Source of the DNA: Methylomarinum vadi
Lineage (GTDB): Bacteria > Pseudomonadota > Gammaproteobacteria > Methylococcales > Methylomonadaceae
Assembly: GCF_000733935.1 (NCBI RefSeq)
Contig: NZ_JPON01000001.1
Coordinates: forward strand, 3,172,501-3,236,500
Direction of reading: 5' to 3'
Length of the DNA: 64,000 nucleotides
In this document: positions 30,716-45,269 of the stretch, piece by piece
Position numbering within the stretch: the stretch's first letter is position 1
Layout: the number at the start of each line of letters is the position of its first letter
The notes under the pieces: model-generated
The model's input: only the letters and a program-made list of their open reading frames with translations
The model's database searches: none
Told to the model about the DNA's origin: nothing
Program-made: the position numbers and the translations under genes

Positions 30716-30744
30716 TTGACTGTTTTGGATTATGTCTTCATAAT
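30716..30744 (+). promoter_or_regulatory. Promoter for the tRNA-tuf operon
   Basis: TTGACT (30716-30721) and CATAAT (30739-30744) with a 17-base spacer, 18 bases before tRNA-Tyr. Both hexamers are 5/6 to the sigma-70 consensus. The AT-rich stretch just upstream (AAAAAAGAAAAATAAAAAG) could serve as an UP element, typical of strong stable-RNA promoters. Confidence 0.8.
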
Positions 30745-30762
30745 GGTCAGCTTTCCGGTTCA

Positions 30763-30847
30763 GGAGGGGTTCCCGAGCGGCCAAAGGGATCAGACTGTAA
30801 ATCTGACGGTTCTACCTTCGGAGGTTCGAATCCTCCCCCCTCCACCA
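30763..30847 (+). tRNA. tRNA-Tyr (GTA)
   Basis: 85 nt, class II with a long variable arm. Anticodon GTA lies in CAGACTGTAAATCTG; acceptor GGAGGGG pairs with CCCCTCC; CCA is encoded. First of three tRNAs upstream of tuf. Confidence 0.97.
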
Positions 30848-30865
30848 TCTTCAATTTGGAAAATT

Positions 30866-30939
30866 GCGGGTGTAGTTCAATGGTAGAACTCCAGCCTTCC
30901 AAGCTGATTACGTGGGTTCGATTCCCATCACCCGCTCCA
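30866..30939 (+). tRNA. tRNA-Gly (TCC)
   Basis: 74 nt with acceptor GCGGGTG/CACCCGC and anticodon TCC in CCAGCCTTCCAAGCTGA. CCA is encoded. Confidence 0.96.
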
Positions 30940-30957
30940 TTCGCAAATCCGGTAAAA

Positions 30958-31033
<76 letters not shown>

Positions 31034-31077
31034 GTTGTTAATTTAAAGTAAATGTTTGCTAGCAAGGTTTTTTTAAG

Positions 31078-32268
31078 ATGGCTAAAGAAAAATTTGAAAG
31101 AACGAAACCGCACGTAAACGTAGGGACCATTGGCCACGTTGACCACGGTAAAACCACATTAACAGCGGCATTGACGAAAGTAATGGCGGAAAAGCATGGT
31201 GGTGCGGCCAGAGCTTTCGATCAGATTGATAATGCACCGGAAGAGCGTGAGCGTGGTATTACCATTGCAACTTCTCACGTGGAATACGAATCGGATACCC
31301 GACACTACGCCCACGTGGACTGCCCGGGACACGCCGACTATGTCAAGAACATGATTACCGGCGCGGCGCAAATGGATGGTGCGATTCTGGTTTGTTCGGC
31401 TGCTGACGGTCCGATGCCGCAAACGCGTGAGCATATCCTGTTGTCCAGGCAGGTAGGTGTTCCTTATATCGTGGTGTTCCTGAATAAAGCCGACATGGTT
31501 GACGACGAAGAGTTGATCGAGTTGGTTGAAATGGAGGTTCGCGAATTGCTGAACCAGTACGAATTCCCAGGTGACGATACGCCAATCATCATTGGTTCCG
31601 CGCTGAAGGCGCTGGAAGGCGATACCAGCGACATTGGTGTGCCGGCGGTTGAAAAGTTGGTCGAGGCGTTGGACACCTATATTCCGGAGCCGAAACGGGC
31701 GGTCGACGGTCCATTCCTGATGCCAATCGAAGATGTCTTCTCAATTTCTGGTCGTGGTACGGTAGTGACCGGTCGGGTAGAGCGCGGTATTATTAAAGTG
31801 GGTGAAGAGGTCGAGATCGTCGGCATCAAAGAAACCACCAAAACCACTTGTACCGGTGTTGAAATGTTCCGCAAATTGCTGGATCAAGGCGAGGCCGGTG
31901 ATAACGTAGGTGTTCTGTTGCGGGGCACCAAGCGTGACGAAGTAGAGCGTGGTCAAGTACTGGCGCACGTTGGCACCATCAAGCCGCACACGCACTTCAA
32001 GGCCGAAATCTACGTCTTGTCGAAAGATGAGGGTGGTCGCCATACGCCATTCTTCAATGGATATCGTCCACAGTTCTACTTCAGAACCACGGATGTAACC
32101 GGTGCGGTAGAGTTGCCGGAAGGCGTGGAAATGGTCATGCCGGGCGACAACGTGACCGTAGAAGTCAAGCTGATCGCGCCGATCGCGATGGACGATGGTC
32201 TTCGTTTCGCGGTACGTGAAGGTGGCCGTACCGTCGGTGCGGGTGTTGTTGCTTCAATTATTGAATAA
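31078..32268 (+). CDS. tuf: Elongation factor Tu, copy in the tRNA operon
   Basis: GTPase that delivers aminoacyl-tRNA to the ribosome. The 396-aa protein has the P-loop [11 protein letters not shown], switch [12 protein letters not shown] and NKADMVDD guanine motif. Its product is identical to that of the second tuf gene (47395). The two DNA copies are identical for the first 371 bases and then differ at 20 positions, all synonymous. This copy corresponds by context to tufB of E. coli. Confidence 0.99.
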   Translation: MAKEKFERTKPHVNVGTIGHVDHGKTTLTAALTKVMAEKHGGAARAFDQIDNAPEERERGITIATSHVEYESDTRHYAHVDCPGHADYVKNMITGAAQMDGAILVCSAADGPMPQTREHILLSRQVGVPYIVVFLNKADMVDDEELIELVEMEVRELLNQYEFPGDDTPIIIGSALKALEGDTSDIGVPAVEKLVEALDTYIPEPKRAVDGPFLMPIEDVFSISGRGTVVTGRVERGIIKVGEEVEIVGIKETTKTTCTGVEMFRKLLDQGEAGDNVGVLLRGTKRDEVERGQVLAHVGTIKPHTHFKAEIYVLSKDEGGRHTPFFNGYRPQFYFRTTDVTGAVELPEGVEMVMPGDNVTVEVKLIAPIAMDDGLRFAVREGGRTVGAGVVASIIE

Positions 32269-32271
32269 TAG

Positions 32272-32300
32272 TTGATTAATGTCTGGAGCTGGTATATCAT
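32272..32300 (+). promoter_or_regulatory. Candidate promoter for tRNA-Trp-secE-nusG
   Basis: TTGATT (32272-32277) and TATCAT (32295-32300) are 17 bases apart, starting right after the tuf stop. It overlaps the hairpin at 32284-32310. The -10 is 5/6 and the -35 is 4/6 to consensus; not tested. Confidence 0.5.
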
Positions 32301-32310
32301 GTCCAGCTCC
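32284..32310 (+). terminator. Hairpin after tuf, possible terminator
   Basis: GGAGCTGG and CCAGCTCC form a perfect stem around an 11-nt loop 16 bp after tuf. It is followed by ATTAGGTTTTCT rather than a strong T-run, so it may only reduce readthrough into tRNA-Trp-secE-nusG or act as a processing site. Confidence 0.5.
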
Positions 32311-32327
32311 ATTAGGTTTTCTGGATT

Positions 32328-32403
32328 AGGTCAGTAGTTCAATTGGTAGAGCAGCGGTCTCCAAAACCGCAAGTTGGGGGTTCGAGTCCCTCCTGGCCTG
32401 CCA
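32328..32403 (+). tRNA. tRNA-Trp (CCA)
   Basis: 76 nt with anticodon CCA in GCGGTCTCCAAAACCGC, acceptor AGGTCAG/CTGGCCT (one G-U) and encoded CCA. It lies between tuf and secE, as in many gammaproteobacteria. Confidence 0.97.
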
Positions 32404-32442
32404 TTCAGAGAATTGTCTAAAATTCACTTCATGTTGGTCTAA

Positions 32443-32820
32443 ATGAACGCACAAGCAGAAGACTCAACCTCGATCGCGGATATTGTAAAGCAGGTGTTTT
32501 CACTTGGCTTTGTTGTTGTCGGGTTGGCTGCATTTTATTATTTCTCCGAATTTTCCTTGCTTTATCGAGTTTTGGCTTTAGTGGCGGTAATCGCTGTAGC
32601 ATTGGGTTTGTTGTTGACGACGGCGGTTGGGCGTAATGTGTGGGCTTTCACCTTGGAGTCCAAGCAAGAAGTTAGAAAGGTTGTATGGCCGACACGCGAA
32701 GAAACTATCAGAACAACGTTGCTTGTGTTCGGAATGGTTTTTGTGGTTGGCTTGGTTCTGTGGTTGCTCGATATGTTTTTATTTTGGGGTATTCGTTTGC
32801 TAACGGGTCAAGGTGGCTAA
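32443..32820 (+). CDS. secE: Preprotein translocase subunit SecE
   Basis: Essential clamp of the SecYEG channel. The 125-aa protein has three membrane helices, the long E. coli-like form, and the conserved cytoplasmic amphipathic segment [20 protein letters not shown] just before the third helix. It is followed by nusG after one base; the pairing secE-nusG is nearly universal. Confidence 0.95.
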   Translation: MNAQAEDSTSIADIVKQVFSLGFVVVGLAAFYYFSEFSLLYRVLALVAVIAVALGLLLTTAVGRNVWAFTLESKQEVRKVVWPTREETIRTTLLVFGMVFVVGLVLWLLDMFLFWGIRLLTGQGG

Positions 32821-32821
32821 C

Positions 32822-33355
32822 ATGGCGCTTCGCTGGTATGTCGTTCATGCTTATTCGAACTTTGAGAACAAAGTAAAGCAGGCTCTGGAAGAAAGAATAG
32901 AACGAGAGGGTTTGCAGAAGTACTTCGGTAAAATATTGGTCCCCACTGAAGAAGTTGTGGAGATGAAGATGGGGCAGCAGCGGAAAAGTGAAAGAAAATT
33001 CTTTCCGGGTTACGTGCTGGTACAAATGGAGCTGACAGACGAGACCTGGCATCTGGTTCGGAATGTGCCAAGAGTTTTAGGGTTTATTGGAGGTACCTCC
33101 GATAGGCCGTCGCCGATTTCCGATAAAGAAGCTAACTCAATTTTGAACAGGGTTGAAGAGGGTGTAAATAAGCCAAGGCCTAAGGTGCTGTTCGAGGCTG
33201 GAGAGGTGATCAGAATTATCGATGGTCCGTTCAAAGACTTTAATGGAAATATTGAAGAAGTAAATTACGAGAAAAATCGGTTGCGGGTATCTGTGCTGAT
33301 TTTTGGTCGATCTACGCCGGTTGAGTTGGAATTCAATCAGGTAGAAAAAATCTAA
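32822..33355 (+). CDS. nusG: Transcription termination/antitermination factor NusG
   Basis: Binds RNA polymerase at the clamp, couples it to ribosomes through S10 and assists Rho. The 177-aa protein contains the NGN domain ([19 protein letters not shown]) and the C-terminal KOW domain ([20 protein letters not shown]). ATG 32822 is preferred to GTG 32813, which lies inside secE and adds only three residues. Confidence 0.97.
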   Translation: MALRWYVVHAYSNFENKVKQALEERIEREGLQKYFGKILVPTEEVVEMKMGQQRKSERKFFPGYVLVQMELTDETWHLVRNVPRVLGFIGGTSDRPSPISDKEANSILNRVEEGVNKPRPKVLFEAGEVIRIIDGPFKDFNGNIEEVNYEKNRLRVSVLIFGRSTPVELEFNQVEKI

Positions 33356-33376
33356 TAGTTTCAAGATGATTTATCT

Positions 33377-33410
33377 AATCCCTGTTCCCTTAGCGTGGAC
33401 AGGGATTTTT
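33377..33410 (+). terminator. Rho-independent terminator after nusG
   Basis: AATCCCTGT (33377-33385) pairs with ACAGGGATT (33399-33407), and five Ts end the run at 33406-33410. It lies 21 bp after the nusG stop, separating secE-nusG from rplK. No clear rplK promoter was found in the following 47 bp. Confidence 0.75.
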
Positions 33411-33457
33411 GTATCTTAGGGGAGCTGAAAAGCGTTTGAACCCAATTGGAGTAAAAA

Positions 33458-33889
33458 ATGGCAAAAAAAATAGATGCATATATAAAGCTGCAGGTAAAAG
33501 CGGGAGAAGCAAACCCCAGTCCACCCGTAGGTCCGGCATTAGGACAGCGTGGTGTCAATATTATGGAGTTTTGCAAGGCCTTCAATGCTAAAACGCAGGA
33601 TATGGAAAAAGGCTTGCCCATTCCGGTCGTGATAACTGTTTATAACGACAAAAGTTTTACCTTCATAACAAAAACGCCACCGGCTTCAATTTTGTTGATG
33701 AAGGCGGCAGGCGTCAAGAAAGGCAGCAGTACGCCGAATTCCGCCAAGGTTGGAACCGTAACCCGGGCACAATTGGAAGAAATTGCTAACACGAAAATGC
33801 CAGATCTGAACGCGGCTAACTTGGAGGCGGCCGTCAGAATTATCGAGGGCAGTGCGCGTAGCATGGGGCTGACTGTGGAGGGTATGTAA
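33458..33889 (+). CDS. rplK: 50S ribosomal protein L11
   Basis: Part of the GTPase-associated centre that contacts EF-G and stringent factor RelA. The 143-aa protein starts [20 protein letters not shown] and has the conserved proline-rich start [20 protein letters not shown] and the C-terminal rRNA-binding domain ending [11 protein letters not shown]. It overlaps rplA by one base (TAATG). Confidence 0.98.
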   Translation: MAKKIDAYIKLQVKAGEANPSPPVGPALGQRGVNIMEFCKAFNAKTQDMEKGLPIPVVITVYNDKSFTFITKTPPASILLMKAAGVKKGSSTPNSAKVGTVTRAQLEEIANTKMPDLNAANLEAAVRIIEGSARSMGLTVEGM

Positions 33890-34584
33890 TGGCCAAACTA
33901 AGCAAAAAAGCAAAACAAATTAAGGCGAAAGTCGATAAGAGCAAGCAATATAGCATTGCCGAGGCTGTTGCGTTGTTAAAGGAATTCGCCAACAGTAAAT
34001 TCGACGAGTCAGTCGACGTCAGTGTTAATCTGGGTATAGATCCGAGAAAATCCGATCAGAATGTTCGCGGTGCCTCCGTTCTTCCTAACGGCACCGGTAA
34101 AACAGTTCGCGTGGCCGTTTTTACGCAAGGCCCAAATGCGGATGCAGCGAGAGAGGCAGGCGCCGATGTCGTGGGTATGGATGATTTGGCCGAGCAAGTC
34201 AAAAAAGGTGAAATGGATTTTGACGTTGTGATTGCTTCTCCCGATGCGATGCGCGTTGTGGGTCAATTAGGTCAAATTTTGGGGCCGAGAGGTCTGATGC
34301 CGAACCCTAAAGTGGGTACCGTCACACCGGATGTTGCTACTGCGGTAAATAATGCCAAATCCGGTCAGGTTCGTTATCGCGCGGATAAAGGCGGCATCGT
34401 GCATTGCTCGATCGGCAAAGTGTCATTTGACCCGGCGGCTATCCAGCAGAATTTAGAATACTTGGTGGCGGACCTGAAAAAAGCCAAACCGGCTGCCGCA
34501 AAAGGTGTTTATTTCAAAAAAATATCGCTATCGTCAACGATGGGGCCAGGCGTGTGTCTGGATCAAAGTAGCATTGCGATGTAA
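33889..34584 (+). CDS. rplA: 50S ribosomal protein L1
   Basis: Forms the mobile L1 stalk that handles deacylated tRNA. The 231-aa length is as expected; hallmark segments are [16 protein letters not shown] near residue 47 and GRPHG-like loop sequence replaced by [18 protein letters not shown] near 132. In E. coli it represses its own operon by binding the leader mRNA; no obvious L1 target is seen before rplK here. Confidence 0.98.
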   Translation: MAKLSKKAKQIKAKVDKSKQYSIAEAVALLKEFANSKFDESVDVSVNLGIDPRKSDQNVRGASVLPNGTGKTVRVAVFTQGPNADAAREAGADVVGMDDLAEQVKKGEMDFDVVIASPDAMRVVGQLGQILGPRGLMPNPKVGTVTPDVATAVNNAKSGQVRYRADKGGIVHCSIGKVSFDPAAIQQNLEYLVADLKKAKPAAAKGVYFKKISLSSTMGPGVCLDQSSIAM

Positions 34585-34777
34585 TTATTTTAAGAACTTT
34601 GGGTTGCCGGGTTGCTGGCAACCGTCAAAGACCGTAGGTGCGCAAGCTTAATGTCCTACGCAGACGGAAGCTTTGACCGGTATGAACTGGTAAAAGGGAC
34701 CGTAAAGGGGTATCCGAAGGATACATTTTGTTCATTTCGAAGATTAACCTCTTCGGAACCATGCTCGGAGGTAAACT
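34585..34777 (+). ncRNA. L10 leader, autoregulatory mRNA element
   Basis: The 193-nt gap between rplA and rplJ contains the L10-leader core: CCGTCAAAGACCGTAGGTGC, then CAAGCTTAAT, then GTCCTACGCAGACGG. The CCGTAGG and CCTACG blocks pair, and CCGTC pairs with GACGG. In E. coli the L10(L12)4 complex binds this fold and represses rplJL translation. Assignment is from sequence pattern. Confidence 0.85.
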
Positions 34778-35305
34778 GTGGCATTAAGATTAGATGACAA
34801 AAAAACCGTCGTCGAAGAAGTTGCTGCAATCGCCGCTCAGGCTCACTCTGCTGTTGCTGCGGAATACCGCGGTTTAACCGTGACCGAATTGACAGAGTTG
34901 CGTAAAAAAGCGAGAGAGACAGGCGTTTATCTGCGTGTGGTCAAGAATACACTGGCTAGAAAAGCTGTCGAGGGAACTGAGTTTGAATGCATGAAAGAAG
35001 GCCTGGTTGGCCCGCTTATTCTTGCATTCTCCATGGAAGATCCCGGATGTGCAGCTCGATTAGTCAGTGAATTTTCCAAAGAGCACGACAAATTAATAGC
35101 CAAAGTCGTTTCCATCGGTGGTGAGTTGTATGACGCCTCCGAACTGAAACGTCTGGCGGATCTGCCGACTTATGATCAGGCTGTCAGCATGCTGATGTCT
35201 GTGATGAAAGCACCGGTCGAAAAATTTGTTCGTACTTTGGCAGAGCCTCACGCTAAATTGGTCCGCACTGTGGCTGCGATTAAAGACCAAAAAGAAGCGG
35301 CATAA
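34778..35305 (+). CDS. rplJ: 50S ribosomal protein L10
   Basis: Anchors L7/L12 dimers to the ribosome stalk. The 175-aa protein begins at GTG, 7 nt after a GGAGG ribosome site, with ALRLDDKKTVVEEVAAIA and the rRNA-binding core VAAEYRGLTVTELTELRKKAR. The C-terminal helix carrying the L12 sites runs from about residue 135. Translation is likely controlled by the upstream L10 leader. Confidence 0.98.
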   Translation: MALRLDDKKTVVEEVAAIAAQAHSAVAAEYRGLTVTELTELRKKARETGVYLRVVKNTLARKAVEGTEFECMKEGLVGPLILAFSMEDPGCAARLVSEFSKEHDKLIAKVVSIGGELYDASELKRLADLPTYDQAVSMLMSVMKAPVEKFVRTLAEPHAKLVRTVAAIKDQKEAA

Positions 35306-35353
35306 GCTAACTTTTACACCAGTTTTAAACCAATTAATATAGAGGAAACAATA

Positions 35354-35731
35354 ATGGCACTTTCTCAAGAAGAAATCTTGGATGCGATCTCAAACATGAG
35401 CGTTATGGAGGTCGTAGATCTGATCTCTGCAATGGAAGAAAAATTCGGCGTTTCTGCTGCGGCTGCCGTTGCCGTAGCGGCTCCAGCTGCTGGCGGTGAC
35501 GCAGGCGCAGCTGCTGAAAAAACCGAATTCGACGTCGTAATGACTTCATTCGGTTCCAACAAAGTAGCTGTGATTAAAGCGGTTCGTGGCCTGACAGGTT
35601 TGGGCTTGAAAGAAGCTAAAGACGCCGTTGAAGGCGTACCAACTACACTGAAAGAAGGTGTAAGTAAAGATGATGCTGAAGCCGCTAAGAAAGAGCTGGA
35701 AGACGCAGGCGCTACAGTTGAAATCAAATAA
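35354..35731 (+). CDS. rplL: 50S ribosomal protein L7/L12
   Basis: The stalk protein that recruits translation factors. The 125-aa protein has the N-terminal dimerisation helices, an Ala/Gly-rich hinge ([20 protein letters not shown], about residues 34-54) and the factor-binding C-terminal domain [21 protein letters not shown] strong GAGGAAACAA-type ribosome site fits its high copy number. Confidence 0.98.
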   Translation: MALSQEEILDAISNMSVMEVVDLISAMEEKFGVSAAAAVAVAAPAAGGDAGAAAEKTEFDVVMTSFGSNKVAVIKAVRGLTGLGLKEAKDAVEGVPTTLKEGVSKDDAEAAKKELEDAGATVEIK

Positions 35732-35774
35732 GCATTTTAACTGAACGAAATAGGCTGTAAAGCCTAACTAAGCA

Positions 35775-35806
35775 GGGCTGGTGACACTCTTGGTCGCCGG
35801 CCTTTT
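35775..35806 (+). terminator. Attenuator-like hairpin between rplL and rpoB
   Basis: GGCTGGTGAC pairs with GTCGCCGGCC (one mismatch/G-T tolerated), followed by TTTT. In E. coli the rplL-rpoB gap holds an attenuator and an RNase III site that lower rpoBC relative to ribosomal proteins; this hairpin is in the same place. Function inferred. Confidence 0.65.
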
Positions 35807-35865
35807 GCTGTTTGCAAAATGCATGCAGTAGTAAATAATCTTTGACGAAAAGGTATGGAACCAAC

Positions 35866-39942
<4,077 letters not shown>

Positions 39943-40001
39943 CTGCTCCGTTATTGCATGGAATCCGGTAACAATCAGGTAGTAATAGAGAGGGTAAGCT
40001 C

Positions 40002-43000
40002 TTGAAAGATTTAATGAATTTTCTTAAGCGTCAAGGTCGTAGCGACGATTTTGACTCGATTCGCATTGGTTTGGCATCGCCCGATATGATACGTTCGTGG
40101 TCTTATGGTGAAGTCAAAAAACCTGAGACCATTAACTATCGCACCTTTAAGCCTGAGCGTGACGGTTTATTTTGTGCCAAGATTTTCGGCCCGGTCAGCG
40201 ATTATGAATGCTTATGCGGCAAATATAAGCGCCTGAAGCATCGTGGCGTTATTTGTGAAAAATGCGGCGTGGAAGTGACATTGTCCAAGGTTCGTCGCGA
40301 ACGCATGGGGCATATCGATTTGGCCAGCCCGGTTGCGCATATCTGGTTTTTGAAATCCTTGCCATCTCGGATTGCCTTGTTGCTGGATATGACGTTGCGC
40401 AGTATCGAAAGGGTGCTTTATTTCGAATGTTATGTCGTACTGGAACCAGGTATGACGCCACTGGAAAGAGGGCAACTCTTGACGGATGACGAATATCTGG
40501 ATGCGGTGGAAGAATACGGCGATGATTTCGATGCGAAAATGGGGGCGGAAGCCGTCTACGATTTATTGAAATCGATCGATTTACAGGAAGAGGTCAAACA
40601 ACTGCGGGAAGAGATCAATTCGACCAATTCCGAAACCAAGATCAAGAAGTTCTCCAAGCGTCTGAAAGTCATTGAGTCACTGCTGGCCTCGAATAATCGT
40701 CCAGAATGGATGATCATGACCGTCTTGCCGGTGTTGCCACCCGAATTGCGACCACTGGTACCGCTAGATGGTGGTCGTTTCGCGACATCGGACCTGAACG
40801 ATCTTTATCGCCGGGTCATCAACAGAAATAATCGATTGAACCGTTTATTGGATCTGAATGCGCCGGATATTATCGTGCGTAATGAAAAACGGATGTTGCA
40901 AGAAGCGGTCGATGCTTTATTGGATAACGGTCGTCGAGGCCGGGCGATTACCGGAACCAACCGTAGACCGCTTAAATCCTTGGCCGACATGATCAAAGGT
41001 AAGCAGGGACGGTTCCGTCAAAATCTGTTGGGTAAGCGGGTGGATTATTCCGGACGTTCGGTGATCGTGGTAGGCCCTACCCTCAGGCTGCATCAATGCG
41101 GTTTGCCCAAGAAAATGGCCTTGGAGTTGTTTAAGCCTTTCATATTCAGCAAACTGCAATTACGTGGATTGGCCACGACGATCAAGGCCGCCAAAAAATT
41201 GGTGGAACGCGAAAGTGCGGAAGTTTGGGACATCCTGGAAGAAGTTATCAGGGAGCACCCGGTTTTGTTAAACCGGGCGCCGACGCTGCATAGGCTAGGT
41301 ATTCAGGCGTTTGAGCCCACCTTGATCGAAGGCAAGGCGATTCAGCTTCATCCACTGGTTTGTAGTGCTTTCAACGCCGATTTCGACGGTGATCAGATGG
41401 CGGTGCATATTCCTTTGTCTATCGAAGCGCAATTGGAAGCCCGAACCTTAATGATGGCGACCAATAATATTTTATCGCCTGCTAACGGCGAGCCGGTGAT
41501 CAATCCTTCGCAAGACGTGGTGCTAGGCTTATATTTCATTAGTCGGGAAAAAGTCAATGCGCGAGGCGAAGGCAGTGTTTTTACCGATGTGGCCGAAGTG
41601 ATTAAGGCACTGGACAATGGAGCGGTCGAACTGCAAAGCAAGATTCAGGTTCGCGTCACTGAACAAGTACTTCAGTCGAATGGTGAAATGGAGGAAAAAG
41701 TCAGTCGTAAGGAAACCACGGTCGGCCGCGCATTGATTTGGGATATTGCGCCGGACGGCATGCCATTCGAAGTGGTTAATGTGGATATGACCAAAAAGAA
41801 TATCTCCCGCCTGATCAACTATTGCTATCGCCATTTGGGCATCAAGGATACCGTGGTATTGGCGGATAAATTGATGTATCTGGGATTCAGATACGCGACT
41901 CGTTCAGGTGTGTCGTTTGGTATCGAAGATATGGAAATTCCAGCTAAGAAAGCGGATATCATTGGCATGGCGGAGCAGGAGGTAAACGAGATTCAAAGCC
42001 AATATGCATCGGGTTTGGTAACCGATGGCGAACGCTATAACAAGGTGGTTGATATTTGGTCGCATGCCAATGACCAAGTAGCCAAGGTGATGATGGAAGG
42101 CTTGGGTGAAGATGACGTCGTCAATGCGGAAGGCGAAACAGTCAAGCAAAAGTCGTTTAACTCGATTTTTATGATGGCAGAGTCTGGTGCGCGGGGTTCC
42201 GCTGCGCAGATTCGTCAGTTGGCCGGTATGCGGGGATTGATGGCGAAACCAGACGGTTCGATCATCGAAACACCGATTACCGCAAATTTCCGGGAGGGTC
42301 TGGATGTACTGCAGTACTTTATTTCCATCCATGGTGCCCGGAAAGGTTTGGCCGACACCGCATTGAAAACCGCAAACTCCGGTTATTTGACCAGACGCTT
42401 GGTCGACGTGGCTCAGGATTTGGTGATTTCGGAAGATGATTGCGGAACGGAAAAAGGTCTGACCATGATGCCGCTCATTGAAGGCGGTGATGTGGTTGAG
42501 CCATTGTCCGAACGTGTATTAGGGCGCGTCAACGCGCTTGATGTCATGGATCAAGCTGGCGAGAAATTGTTGATTCCAGCCGGGACCATGATCGATGAAA
42601 ACTTGGTTAATGTTCTGGAAGAGAACGGTATCGATCAGTTGTTGGTGCGTTCGGTAATTACCTGCGAAAGTCAGCAAGGGGTTTGTTCTAAGTGTTATGG
42701 TCGAGACTTAGGGCGTGGCCACCTGGTGAATATCGGCGAAGCGGTTGGTGTCGTTGCGGCCCAATCCATCGGCGAGCCGGGTACTCAGTTGACCATGCGT
42801 ACCTTCCATATTGGTGGTGCTGCATCTCGATCCGCTGCGATCAGTAATGTACAGGTCAAATCCGGCGGTACGGTCAAATTGACGAATCTGAAAACAGTCA
42901 AAAACCGGGAAGACAATCTGGTTGCTGTTTCGCGTTCTGGTGAAATCGGTTTGATCGATGATTACGGCAGGGAAAAAGAACGCTATAAAATTCCCTATGG

Positions 43001-44213
43001 CGCCGTGATATCGGTCGAAGATGGTAGTACGGTTAATGCGGGTGACATTGTGGTCAATTGGGACCCACATACACATCCGGTTATCACCGAAGTAAATGGT
43101 TTTATTCAGTTGGAACACTTTATCGATGGTTTGACAGTACAAGAGCAATCCGATGAGGTAACCGGCTTGACCTCGCGTGTGGTTATCGATCCAAAACAAA
43201 GGAGTGCGGCAGGCAAAGAATTACGGCCAATGGTCAGATTGGTCGACGAGCATGGTGAGCTGATCAATCTTCCTGGAACTGATATTCCTGCGCAATACTT
43301 CTTGCCTGCAGGCGCTATCGCCAGTATCAAGGATGGCGGCGAAGTAAAAGTCGGCGATGTACTGGCAAGAATTCCTCAGGAATCGAGTAAAACGCGTGAT
43401 ATCACAGGTGGTTTACCTCGTGTCGCCGACCTGTTTGAAGCCAGAAAAACCAAAGATCCGGCAATTTTGGCTGAAGCGACCGGTATGGTTTCTTTCGGTA
43501 AGGAAACCAAAGGTAAACAGCGGGTGGTAATAACCGATGCCGAAGGCGAGCAGTATGAGACCTTGATTCCTAAGTGGCGTCATATTACCGTATTTGAAGG
43601 CGAATTCGTCGAAAAAGGTGAAACCATTGCCGAAGGGGAATTGACGCCTCACGACATTCTGCGTTTACGCGGTGTGGAGGAGCTGGCGGATTACCTGGTT
43701 AAGGAAATTCAGGATGTATATCGTTTGCAAGGCGTTAAAATTAACGATAAGCACATCGAGGCGATTATTCGGCAAATGCTAAGAAAAGTCGAAATTACTT
43801 CGTCTGGCGATACCAGCTTTGTCAAGGGTGAGCAAGTCGAGCGGACGTTAGTCAATTTGATTAACAGTCAAATGGAGAAGGAAAATAAGATTCCGGCTAG
43901 TTATGAGTCGTTGTTGTTGGGAATCACGAAGGCCTCGTTGGCTACCGAGTCGTTTATTTCTGCAGCCTCATTCCAGGAAACCACGCGCGTATTGACCGAT
44001 GCGGCGGTTCGCGGTACCAAGGACAACTTGAATGGTCTGAAAGAAAATGTTATTGTCGGTCGTTTGATTCCTGCCGGCACCGGCCTAGCTTACCATGAGG
44101 AGCGGCGCAAAAAACGCCGAGTCGAATTAGGCGCTGAAGTGGAGGCGCAGGTGCAAGGTGTTGACACGAATGAAGTGGAAGAAGCATTAAAACAGGCATT
44201 AAATACCGAATAA
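40002..44213 (+). CDS. rpoC: RNA polymerase subunit beta'
   Basis: The beta' subunit, 1,403 aa (1,407 in E. coli). The start is TTG: the first residues [10 protein letters not shown] align with the KDLLKFLKAQ start in E. coli and no ATG fits. The N-terminal zinc site uses Cys70, Cys72, Cys85 and Cys88; the catalytic Mg loop NADFDGD has Asp460, Asp462 and Asp464, at the same numbers as in E. coli. A second zinc site is at [19 protein letters not shown]. The rpoB-rpoC gap contains only the ribosome site (GAGAGGG). Confidence 0.98.
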   Translation: MKDLMNFLKRQGRSDDFDSIRIGLASPDMIRSWSYGEVKKPETINYRTFKPERDGLFCAKIFGPVSDYECLCGKYKRLKHRGVICEKCGVEVTLSKVRRERMGHIDLASPVAHIWFLKSLPSRIALLLDMTLRSIERVLYFECYVVLEPGMTPLERGQLLTDDEYLDAVEEYGDDFDAKMGAEAVYDLLKSIDLQEEVKQLREEINSTNSETKIKKFSKRLKVIESLLASNNRPEWMIMTVLPVLPPELRPLVPLDGGRFATSDLNDLYRRVINRNNRLNRLLDLNAPDIIVRNEKRMLQEAVDALLDNGRRGRAITGTNRRPLKSLADMIKGKQGRFRQNLLGKRVDYSGRSVIVVGPTLRLHQCGLPKKMALELFKPFIFSKLQLRGLATTIKAAKKLVERESAEVWDILEEVIREHPVLLNRAPTLHRLGIQAFEPTLIEGKAIQLHPLVCSAFNADFDGDQMAVHIPLSIEAQLEARTLMMATNNILSPANGEPVINPSQDVVLGLYFISREKVNARGEGSVFTDVAEVIKALDNGAVELQSKIQVRVTEQVLQSNGEMEEKVSRKETTVGRALIWDIAPDGMPFEVVNVDMTKKNISRLINYCYRHLGIKDTVVLADKLMYLGFRYATRSGVSFGIEDMEIPAKKADIIGMAEQEVNEIQSQYASGLVTDGERYNKVVDIWSHANDQVAKVMMEGLGEDDVVNAEGETVKQKSFNSIFMMAESGARGSAAQIRQLAGMRGLMAKPDGSIIETPITANFREGLDVLQYFISIHGARKGLADTALKTANSGYLTRRLVDVAQDLVISEDDCGTEKGLTMMPLIEGGDVVEPLSERVLGRVNALDVMDQAGEKLLIPAGTMIDENLVNVLEENGIDQLLVRSVITCESQQGVCSKCYGRDLGRGHLVNIGEAVGVVAAQSIGEPGTQLTMRTFHIGGAASRSAAISNVQVKSGGTVKLTNLKTVKNREDNLVAVSRSGEIGLIDDYGREKERYKIPYGAVISVEDGSTVNAGDIVVNWDPHTHPVITEVNGFIQLEHFIDGLTVQEQSDEVTGLTSRVVIDPKQRSAAGKELRPMVRLVDEHGELINLPGTDIPAQYFLPAGAIASIKDGGEVKVGDVLARIPQESSKTRDITGGLPRVADLFEARKTKDPAILAEATGMVSFGKETKGKQRVVITDAEGEQYETLIPKWRHITVFEGEFVEKGETIAEGELTPHDILRLRGVEELADYLVKEIQDVYRLQGVKINDKHIEAIIRQMLRKVEITSSGDTSFVKGEQVERTLVNLINSQMEKENKIPASYESLLLGITKASLATESFISAASFQETTRVLTDAAVRGTKDNLNGLKENVIVGRLIPAGTGLAYHEERRKKRRVELGAEVEAQVQGVDTNEVEEALKQALNTE

Positions 44214-44238
44214 TAAACAACTTTATTATAAATAAAGC

Positions 44239-44267
44239 TTGACCCTGATGGGGTCGGGGTTTAGAAT
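44239..44267 (+). promoter_or_regulatory. Candidate str-operon promoter
   Basis: TTGACC (44239-44244) and TAGAAT (44262-44267) with a 17-base spacer; each hexamer is 5/6 to consensus. It begins 26 bp after the rpoC stop. The following terminator lies downstream of it, so transcripts starting near 44274 would cross that hairpin before rpsL. Confidence 0.7.
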
Positions 44268-44308
44268 ACTCTGCTCACATGAGTCAAGCAGCTCAGGCTA
44301 TGCCGAAT

Positions 44309-44343
44309 AAGAACCGCTATTCGTATGTTTAGCGGTTCTTTTT
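44309..44343 (+). terminator. Terminator or attenuator between rpoC and rpsL
   Basis: AAGAACCGCT (44309-44318) pairs perfectly with AGCGGTTCTT (44331-44340), then a T-rich tail. It ends the rpoBC transcript but also lies in the leader of any transcript from the promoter at 44239-44267. Confidence 0.85.
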
Positions 44344-44385
44344 CTTATATGGCGGTTAAATTTTGTATATCGGAGTGATGAATCT

Positions 44386-44760
44386 ATGGCAACGATCAAT
44401 CAGTTGGTTCGTAAGCCTCGCGCTAAAAAAACTGAAAAAAGCAACGTACCCGCGTTGGAAGCATGCCCGCAAAGAAGAGGGGTCTGCACTCGCGTTTACA
44501 CCACAACACCAAAAAAGCCAAATTCTGCCCTGAGAAAGGTGGCCAGGGTTAGGTTGACCAATGGTGCCGAGGTGACTAGTTACATTGGTGGCGAGGGCCA
44601 TAATCTGCAAGAGCACTCCGTGGTGTTAATCAGGGGTGGTCGGGTGAAAGATTTGCCGGGTGTCCGTTATCATGTCGTGCGCGGCAGCTTAGATACTTCG
44701 GGTGTTAATGGTAGGAAGTGTGGTCGTTCCAAATACGGTGCGAAAAGGCCAAAAGGTTAA
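44386..44760 (+). CDS. rpsL: 30S ribosomal protein S12
   Basis: Decoding-centre protein of 124 aa. The conserved loop [21 protein letters not shown] (in parts: [10 protein letters not shown] and VRLTNG) and the [21 protein letters not shown] tail are present. The Lys in PKKPNSA is the unmodified wild-type residue. First gene of the str group (rpsL-rpsG-fusA-tuf). Confidence 0.98.
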   Translation: MATINQLVRKPRAKKTEKSNVPALEACPQRRGVCTRVYTTTPKKPNSALRKVARVRLTNGAEVTSYIGGEGHNLQEHSVVLIRGGRVKDLPGVRYHVVRGSLDTSGVNGRKCGRSKYGAKRPKG

Positions 44761-44767
44761 GGGTTAG

Positions 44768-45241
<474 letters not shown>

Positions 45242-45269
45242 TTTTTGTAGTTAGTTTAAGGGTAAGGTT

